NCBI GenBank assembly: GCA_049890275.1
Contig: JBMHBT010000009.1
Coordinates: 1 to 31,437 of the forward strand
Origin: UBA7374 sp049890275
GTDB taxonomy: Bacteria; Verrucomicrobiota; Verrucomicrobiia; Opitutales; Coraliomargaritaceae
Direction: 5' to 3'
DNA length: 31,437 nucleotides
Below the pieces are notes generated by a model, which saw only the letters and a program-made list of their open reading frames with translations, searched no databases and had not been told where the DNA came from. Of the stretch, positions 26,300 through 31,437 are shown piece after piece. Both the position numbers and the translations under genes were made by a program. Numbering within the stretch: the first letter of the stretch is position 1; each line of letters opens with the position of its first letter.

Positions 26300-26533
26300 T
26301 TAAAACCGCAAGCGTCCGTTGTTAAAGGAACAGCGGGGGCACTTCGCCTCCTCTCCTTCATGGGGGCCGGTGTAAATCTGGCTACACTTAATACAATGAA
26401 AAATCACCTTAGACTGTCGTGGAATGCTTCGCAGCTTATCTTTATGGTCCATGTAAATCCACAAGCCGAAAACAAGTAAGAAACCGGCCCCGAAATAGAG
26501 GAGATAGAAGATTTCTACATCGAGCTGGATCAC
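26300..26533 (-). CDS. small membrane-anchored zinc-ribbon protein
   Basis: The 77-residue product has one membrane helix (about residues 8-28) followed by a basic cytoplasmic linker and a zinc-ribbon with two CxxC knuckles: Cys47/Cys50 and Cys65/Cys68. The start codon is GTG. It lies 27 bp after the smc stop, and 94 bp before guaA, so it is probably cotranscribed with smc. I do not recognise a specific family. The ribbon resembles HypA- or rubredoxin-like modules only in pattern. It could be a zinc-binding partner of a membrane complex or a regulatory anchor. Real coding is supported by the clean frame, the TM-plus-ribbon layout and its tight position. Confidence 0.7.
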   Translation of the reverse strand: MIQLDVEIFYLLYFGAGFLLVFGLWIYMDHKDKLRSIPRQSKVIFHCIKCSQIYTGPHEGEEAKCPRCSFNNGRLRF

Positions 26534-26560
26534 TGCATTCCGAAAATTAACGAGAGAGGC

Positions 26561-29500
26561 TTAGGAGCCAGCCATCTCGGGTGCATTTGTCTCCTTATTA
26601 AAACGCATGGAAATCAGTGTAGAGACCCCCTTTTCAGGCATAGTCACACCAAAGACGGTATCCGCATTGGAGATCGTCCTCTTATTATGCGTGATGATAA
26701 GGAATTGAGACTTGTCCGTAAATCCGTGAAGTGTCTCACAGAAACGGCCAATATTGGCATCATCCAGTGCCGCATCAATTTCATCCAGCACACAGAATGG
26801 GCTGGGCTTGACGATGTAGATAGCAAAGAGCAGGGCAACCGCTGCCATTGTCCGCTGGCCGCCGGAGAGGAGCGTGACGCTCTTTAAACGAGTGCCCGGA
26901 GGACGAGCAATAATCTCGATCCCTGACTCAAGCGGGTCTTCAGAGTCAATCAGTTTAAGATCGGATTCTCCCCCACCGGAGAGTTTTGAGTAAGTAAAGG
27001 CAAAGTTCTTGCGCACTTGCTCAAAAGTATCCCGGAAAAGCGTCTGCGATGTCTCGTTGATCTCGTCGATTGTCTTGATCAAAGCATTTTTTGAATTCCA
27101 CAGGTCTTCACTCTGGCCCTTTAAAAAGTCATGGCGCTCCTTCAGATCCGCGTACTCCCCAATTGCGTCGAGATTGACCGGCCCCATGCTGGCAATACGG
27201 CTTTTGAGCTCCTTGACCTCTTCACCCACAGAGGACCAGTCGGGAGCTTCCAGAGACTCCAGATCTTCTTCCGTAGGTTCACCTGCATTTTCTTTGGGCT
27301 GTGCTATAATCTTATCGGGATCGTCGAGTTCATCGAGCTTCACTCGTTTTTCAAATTCGATACTGGCCCGCCAAAATTCAGCCCGCCAGTCGATCTCGCT
27401 GATCTCCAACTGGTAACTGTCCTGTACGGTGGATTCAATAAATCTAGACTGTGAACGTTCTTCCGCCAGATGCACCTCGAGCTTTGTTAAAGACTGTTCC
27501 AGCTCACGGGTATCAATCCGTCGCTTGGCTAAGACTCCATCAATCCCGGATATACGGTTATCCATCTCCAGAACCGCTTGACGGTCTTTTTCAATCTCGT
27601 CGGTTGCCACTCCCAGCGTACGCTCTAGCTCGCGAGAACGGGCTACTTGCTCATCGGCACCTTCGCGAAGCTTGCGGGTCTGCTCGTTCAGACTATCAAT
27701 CTCCTGATTGCGCTGAAGAATGCGCTCTTGTAAGCCGGAGCTTTCTCGCTCGGCCTCACTGAGAGCACGATCGAGAGATTCCAGACGCTGCTTTTTCTCT
27801 GCTAATTCGAGGCGCACATCAGAAAGTGCCTCCCGCTTCGCATCGCGAGCCTGTCTGGCATTTTCAATGGCTTGCTCCAGATCACTTCCGCTACGGCGTT
27901 CATCGACAAGCCCCTGCTCGGCGGCAGCGAGTTCAGTGCGGGCTGTCTCCAAAGCCTCAACAGAATCGTTATGACTGCCTTCCAGTTCTGCCAACGATTC
28001 GCTGATGCGGTGACGCGCCTGACCCTTTTCTTCAATTTTTACGCTTATTCCCCGTTCTTCGGCAATAAGGGCAGCCACCTCACTGGATAGTTCGCTAAAA
28101 CGACGACGTCCGGACTCAAGAGCCGCCTCTGCAGTATGACAATTCTCATCCAATGCCGTGGCCTCTTCGCGCTGTTGGTTCAGCGCCTTGCGGCCTTCTT
28201 CAATCGAAACTCGTAATAAGCGAATCTCTGACTCACGTTCGAGTACAGAAGAAGCCTGTTCCCCTGAATCCACTCCCCCGTGAACCAATCCACGACAGTC
28301 GATAATTTCACCTCGCGCAGTGGCTGCAAAAAGGAAACTGAATCCCGGATGCTCATTCCAGTAAGCGACAAAATCCTCTAGACTCTCCGCGAGGTAGCAG
28401 CCTGCCAATAAATTCTCAAGCGGTTCCGCCAAGGCTGGATTGCGTGTCTGCACGGCCGAACCAGCCGGAACAATGGTAGGGGGAAGATCCGCTGGTAACG
28501 GAAAGCCGGAAATAGATAGGTCAATCTGCAGACAGGCGCGGCCCAACTTGTCCGCATCCAATTTTCCAAGAATACTCAGTGCCTGATCCGACTTGCCTAT
28601 GTACAGAGCCTCCGCAGCGGGCCCGAGAAGAGCTTCGACTGCCTTCGTATATGCCGGAGGTATCTTTAGCTCCTTCGAGAGTACCGCAATACCACTCCCC
28701 GAGACTAAGTCTTCCAGTTTATTACCAAGGATAGCCTTCGCACCTTCACCAAAGCCTTCAAATTTTGCCTGTAGGCCTTCCAGTATATTCAGTTGAGCGG
28801 ACTGTTGAGCGATCCCGCGGTCTTTCTCCTGAATCTGCTCCTGCAGACTACGAAAACGTGCCAGCAATTTTTTTGATTCCTCTCGTGCGCTCTCAACCGC
28901 ACTTTCCGCAGATTGCTTCTCCTCTTCCCTCTTCAATCGTGCGTGCTGGATGCGCGCCTGTTCGCTTTCAAGTACCTTCGCCTCTTCCCCTAGGCTGAAT
29001 TCAGACTCGGTCAAAGAGGCGTGCTTGACTTGGTATGTCTTGAGTTCGACTTCCAGAGTCGTGCAATTCGAACGGGCGCGACTGATCCTGTTTTCCGCTA
29101 AAAGCGTATCTTGGCGCCGCCCCTGCAGGCGAGCCTCCAGTTCCTGCAGCACTTCCTGCAAACGGAGCAATTGATCACTCTGCTCTTTGAAAATACGGTC
29201 TGAATCGTCGACTACACCCAGTTGTAATTGCTTACTTTGCGCTTCGCCCGCAGCCCGATTGCTCAACTCTGCCTTACGCGCTTCCAGTTCCTTAATTTCA
29301 CGCCCACATTCGGTAATACGCTGCTCCGTATCCTTCGTACGAATCTCCGCAAATTCAGCCTGATTCGTGGCATTTTCCATTTCAGAGCGCAAATTGTAGA
29401 TCCGCTGCTGAAGATCCTGCATCTTTTCAAAACGCTCGGCACGAGTTGTCCGCAGTTCGGCGAGTGACGCTTCGTCAGAAGCCAGAGATTCTGTTCGGGC

Positions 29501-30268
29501 CTCGAGTTCACTCCGGCTCTTCTCGGCGCTTTCGGACTGTTCCGTCAGCGATTTCTGATATCCGCTGTAACGATACGCGCTATTCGCTAAATCGAGGTGG
29601 GTCAGGCGATGATGAATTCTCTGATAACGAAGCGCCTTGGAGGCCTGCCGCTTCAACGATCCGATCTGCCGGCCAACTTCCTCAATGACGTCTGTGACCC
29701 GGGCAAGATTGGCATCGACGAGTGCGAGCTTATTGAGCGCCTCTTTGCGCTGCGCTTTGTAGAGGGTGATGCCCGCCGCTTCTTCAAAAATGGTACGTCG
29801 CTCCGCCGGGTTGGTTGAAAGGATCTGGTCGATCTGCCCCTGCAGCATGAAGGAATAAGAAACACGCCCCACACCTGTATTGGCGAAGAGGCGCTGAATA
29901 TCTTTTAAGCGGGATACCTTCCCGTTAATATAATAATCGCTACCGCCCTCGCGGGATACGCGACGCGAAACAGAAACCTCATTAAAGGCAGTTCCGAGTT
30001 CCTCCTCACAGTCTGTAAAAGTAAGGGCGACTTCGCAGTAGGGCAATGCCTTCCGCTTATCGGTGCCTTCGAAGATAACGTCCTGCATGGAGCCTCCGCG
30101 GAGCGCCTTCGCGCTTTGCTCACCCAGTACCCAGCGAATGGCATCAACGATATTACTTTTGCCGCATCCATTGGGGCCGACAACAGCAGTGATGCCATGC
30201 CGGAGGTCGAGGCGGGTACGATCGGCAAAGCTTTTAAAGCCACTAATAACAATCTCTTTGAGATACAT
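26561..30268 (-). CDS. smc: chromosome condensation ATPase SMC
   Basis: Smc organises and helps segregate the chromosome together with ScpA and ScpB. The 1235-residue product shows the full layout: N-terminal head with Walker A 'GPNGCGKSN' (31-39), two long coiled coils (about 170-500 and 680-1020), a hinge in the middle ('GEGAKAILGNKLEDLV' to 'CRGLVHGGVDSG'), and a C-terminal head with signature 'LSGGQR' (1134-1139) and Walker B 'FCVLDEIDAALDD' (1158-1170). The signature reads LSGGQR where many bacterial SMCs have LSGGE. I start at 30268 because 'MYLKEIVISGFKSFADRT' is the canonical SMC N-terminus; a frame extension to 30379 is not family-like. No scpA or scpB is in the window. It is divergent from the LOG gene. 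Confidence 0.97.
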   Translation of the reverse strand: MYLKEIVISGFKSFADRTRLDLRHGITAVVGPNGCGKSNIVDAIRWVLGEQSAKALRGGSMQDVIFEGTDKRKALPYCEVALTFTDCEEELGTAFNEVSVSRRVSREGGSDYYINGKVSRLKDIQRLFANTGVGRVSYSFMLQGQIDQILSTNPAERRTIFEEAAGITLYKAQRKEALNKLALVDANLARVTDVIEEVGRQIGSLKRQASKALRYQRIHHRLTHLDLANSAYRYSGYQKSLTEQSESAEKSRSELEARTESLASDEASLAELRTTRAERFEKMQDLQQRIYNLRSEMENATNQAEFAEIRTKDTEQRITECGREIKELEARKAELSNRAAGEAQSKQLQLGVVDDSDRIFKEQSDQLLRLQEVLQELEARLQGRRQDTLLAENRISRARSNCTTLEVELKTYQVKHASLTESEFSLGEEAKVLESEQARIQHARLKREEEKQSAESAVESAREESKKLLARFRSLQEQIQEKDRGIAQQSAQLNILEGLQAKFEGFGEGAKAILGNKLEDLVSGSGIAVLSKELKIPPAYTKAVEALLGPAAEALYIGKSDQALSILGKLDADKLGRACLQIDLSISGFPLPADLPPTIVPAGSAVQTRNPALAEPLENLLAGCYLAESLEDFVAYWNEHPGFSFLFAATARGEIIDCRGLVHGGVDSGEQASSVLERESEIRLLRVSIEEGRKALNQQREEATALDENCHTAEAALESGRRRFSELSSEVAALIAEERGISVKIEEKGQARHRISESLAELEGSHNDSVEALETARTELAAAEQGLVDERRSGSDLEQAIENARQARDAKREALSDVRLELAEKKQRLESLDRALSEAERESSGLQERILQRNQEIDSLNEQTRKLREGADEQVARSRELERTLGVATDEIEKDRQAVLEMDNRISGIDGVLAKRRIDTRELEQSLTKLEVHLAEERSQSRFIESTVQDSYQLEISEIDWRAEFWRASIEFEKRVKLDELDDPDKIIAQPKENAGEPTEEDLESLEAPDWSSVGEEVKELKSRIASMGPVNLDAIGEYADLKERHDFLKGQSEDLWNSKNALIKTIDEINETSQTLFRDTFEQVRKNFAFTYSKLSGGGESDLKLIDSEDPLESGIEIIARPPGTRLKSVTLLSGGQRTMAAVALLFAIYIVKPSPFCVLDEIDAALDDANIGRFCETLHGFTDKSQFLIITHNKRTISNADTVFGVTMPEKGVSTLISMRFNKETNAPEMAGS

Positions 30269-30412
30269 GAATTGAAGAACGGTAAAGTGCTGCATCTTCA
30301 AAGAGAGGTGCGAAAGGCAGGCTCGCAATCCAAAAAACGAGCATAGAAACAGTTGCCAGCAGAATACTGCTTCGACCAAGATCTAGAATCGACTCTATGA
30401 GGGCTTAAAAAC
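30269..30412. promoter_or_regulatory. divergent smc / LOG intergenic region
   Basis: This 144-bp region must hold promoters for smc and the LOG-family gene. It contains a short inverted repeat AGCAG-AATA-CTGCT at 30358-30371, which could be an operator half or simply chance, and 'GAGGG' 12 bp in front of the GTG of the LOG gene, a reasonable ribosome binding site. I cannot make a convincing -35/-10 pair. Confidence 0.35.
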
Positions 30413-31267
30413 GTGAAAAATCCGAAAACTGACGACAAACAAAACTGGCCCATAAAAGCCTATAATAATCCTAACTTCCTCAATAGCCAGGAGGCGCGCG
30501 AAATCCGCGTGCTCTGCGAGCTAATGGAGCCAGGGCAGCGTTTTGCAGCCGAAGGCGTCGAGGGTACACTGGTCCTCTTTGGCTCTGCCCGAACACGAAC
30601 ACCGGCCCAAGCGCAGGCAGATCTGGATGACGCAACTGATGCAGTGAAGGATCCTGGCAACCCAACCGCAGAGGAAACCCGCCGATTGCATTTCGCTCGC
30701 TGTAACCTCCAGACCGCGAAGTACTATACTGCGGCTGCAGACTTGGCAGAAAGCCTAACCCGCTGGTCGCTGGAGCTTCCGGAGGCACAGCGTAAGCAAT
30801 TCGTCATCTGCTCCGGCGGCGGCCCGGGCATTATGGAAGCCGCCAACGAGGGCGCAGCACGAGCGGGCGGCAAAAGCGTCGGGCTCGGAATCAGCCTGCC
30901 TTTCGAGCAAACGGTCAACGGCTTCATCCCCGATACGCTGAAGTTTGAATTTCATTACTTCTTCACCCGCAAGTACTGGTTTGTTCACCTGGCCAAGGCT
31001 TTGATTGCTTTCCCGGGCGGATTCGGAACCCTAGATGAACTGTTTGAAACACTCACTCTAGTGCAAACGGGTAAAACCAAAGCCATTCCCCCCATTGTTC
31101 TCTTTGGGAGTGAATTCTGGAATGAAGTCGTCGATTTCGATGCCCTGGTACGCTGGGGTACAATCTCTCCGGAAGATCTCGACCGAATCCATGTGGTCGA
31201 CGATGTGAAAGAGGCCAAAGACTTCTTAATTGGGCACCTGACAAAACGCTATCTGGCTGACCGGTAG
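30413..31267 (+). CDS. LOG-family (TIGR00730-type) Rossmann-fold protein
   Basis: The 284-residue product carries the two LOG-family motifs: 'GGGPGIMEAANEGA' (135-148) and 'PGGFGTLDELFE' (201-212). LOG enzymes release free cytokinin-type bases and ribose 5-phosphate from nucleoside monophosphates; many bacterial members are annotated 'lysine decarboxylase' incorrectly. The protein is longer than the short LOG form owing to an N-terminal extension and an Ala/Asp/Thr-rich insert (about 60-110), so it resembles the larger subgroup, whose substrate is less certain. The GTG start has a plausible GAGG ribosome binding site. Its 3' end overlaps the next convergent gene by 19 bp. Confidence 0.88.
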   Translation: MKNPKTDDKQNWPIKAYNNPNFLNSQEAREIRVLCELMEPGQRFAAEGVEGTLVLFGSARTRTPAQAQADLDDATDAVKDPGNPTAEETRRLHFARCNLQTAKYYTAAADLAESLTRWSLELPEAQRKQFVICSGGGPGIMEAANEGAARAGGKSVGLGISLPFEQTVNGFIPDTLKFEFHYFFTRKYWFVHLAKALIAFPGGFGTLDELFETLTLVQTGKTKAIPPIVLFGSEFWNEVVDFDALVRWGTISPEDLDRIHVVDDVKEAKDFLIGHLTKRYLADR

Positions 31268-31437
31268 ATACGTTTGCTCTCCAGCGCTAACAACTTCGCC
31301 GAGACGCAGAGCAAGCCATTGAAAGCCAGCCAATAAGCAGGGCTCTGAAAGATAAACTCTACAAAGGCGTGAGCAAATGCAACGAGCAGCCCAAGTAACA
31401 GTATAAGCGCGCTGAAAAAGTTTCCACCCGAACGAAA
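31249..31437 (-). CDS. probable O-antigen ligase/polymerase-type membrane protein, C-terminal end
   Basis: On the minus strand the frame is open from the right edge to a TAG stop, 62 residues, and looks truncated by the window. It begins in a hydrophobic helix ('FFSALILLLGLLVAFAHAFV') followed by 'EFIFQSPAYWLAFNGLLCV', a pattern (aromatic helix, then His/Phe/Glu or Asp before a proline) typical of the C-terminus of Wzy/WaaL O-antigen ligase proteins ('HxxVDFxxQxPA'). The end 'SKRIYRSAR' is a short basic tail. Only the last two membrane segments are visible, so the family call is provisional. It overlaps the LOG gene by 19 bp at the 3' end. Confidence 0.5.
   Translation of the reverse strand, partial: FRSGGNFFSALILLLGLLVAFAHAFVEFIFQSPAYWLAFNGLLCVSAKLLALESKRIYRSAR

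Overview
The window reads as an ordinary, densely packed chromosomal segment of a free-living Gram-negative bacterium. The set of housekeeping proteins, a menaquinone gene (menB), TolQ/TolR/TonB, a DUF481 outer-membrane protein, a LolA-like protein and generally weak Shine-Dalgarno signals suggest the PVC group, most likely Verrucomicrobiota (Opitutae-like). That placement is an inference from protein flavour; no rRNA or other phylogenetic marker was compared. I see no rRNA, tRNA, CRISPR array, insertion sequence, phage or integration site. No gap between genes exceeds 300 bases; the longest, near 6442-6590 and 30269-30412, are divergent promoter regions.

Layout. 1-994: C-terminal part of a BatD-like protein (+). 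1016-2613: ArsR-family regulator (-) divergent from a lysine 2,3-aminomutase (+), followed by a small secreted protein (+). 6441 down to 3102 (-): tolQ/exbB, tolR/exbD, tonB-like, a MarR regulator and menB. 6591-9978 (+): PfkB-family sugar kinase, tmk, holB-like delta' subunit and an SRAP (YedK/HMCES) protein, tightly spaced. 11738-9975 (-): M24 peptidase and a TPMT-like methyltransferase. 11767-14075 (+): DUF192 protein and a GT-C/TMTC-like membrane protein, converging on a secreted protein of unknown function (-). 16851-15041 (-): stand-alone CoaB and an orphan PAS histidine kinase, coupled by an ATGA overlap. 16877-17668 (+): VC0807-like membrane protein. 21342-17665 (-): hisC, hisB, hisH and citrate synthase. 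21421-22461 (+): DUF481 protein. 30268-22470 (-): smc, a small membrane-anchored zinc-ribbon protein, guaA, a LolA-like protein and hisD. 30413-31267 (+): LOG-family protein. 31437-31249 (-): C-terminus of a probable O-antigen ligase/polymerase.

How the genes fit together. Several groups are functionally coherent: histidine synthesis (hisC-B-H nearby, hisD apart), DNA replication and repair (tmk, holB, SRAP, smc), central metabolism (gltA, menB, guaA, coaB) and envelope energisation or biogenesis (TolQR-TonB, LolA-like, DUF481, GT-C, O-antigen ligase). No new multi-gene system stands out. The most unusual property is architectural: all seven convergent gene junctions are 21 bp or less apart or overlap, three of them by exactly four shared stop-codon bases, leaving no room for ordinary intrinsic terminators. 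Secondary points of interest are a (GC)7 tract early in the LolA-like gene, the CoaB/kinase coupling, a perfect 12-bp palindrome in front of the MarR gene, and a possible quinone-sensing link between that MarR protein and menB.
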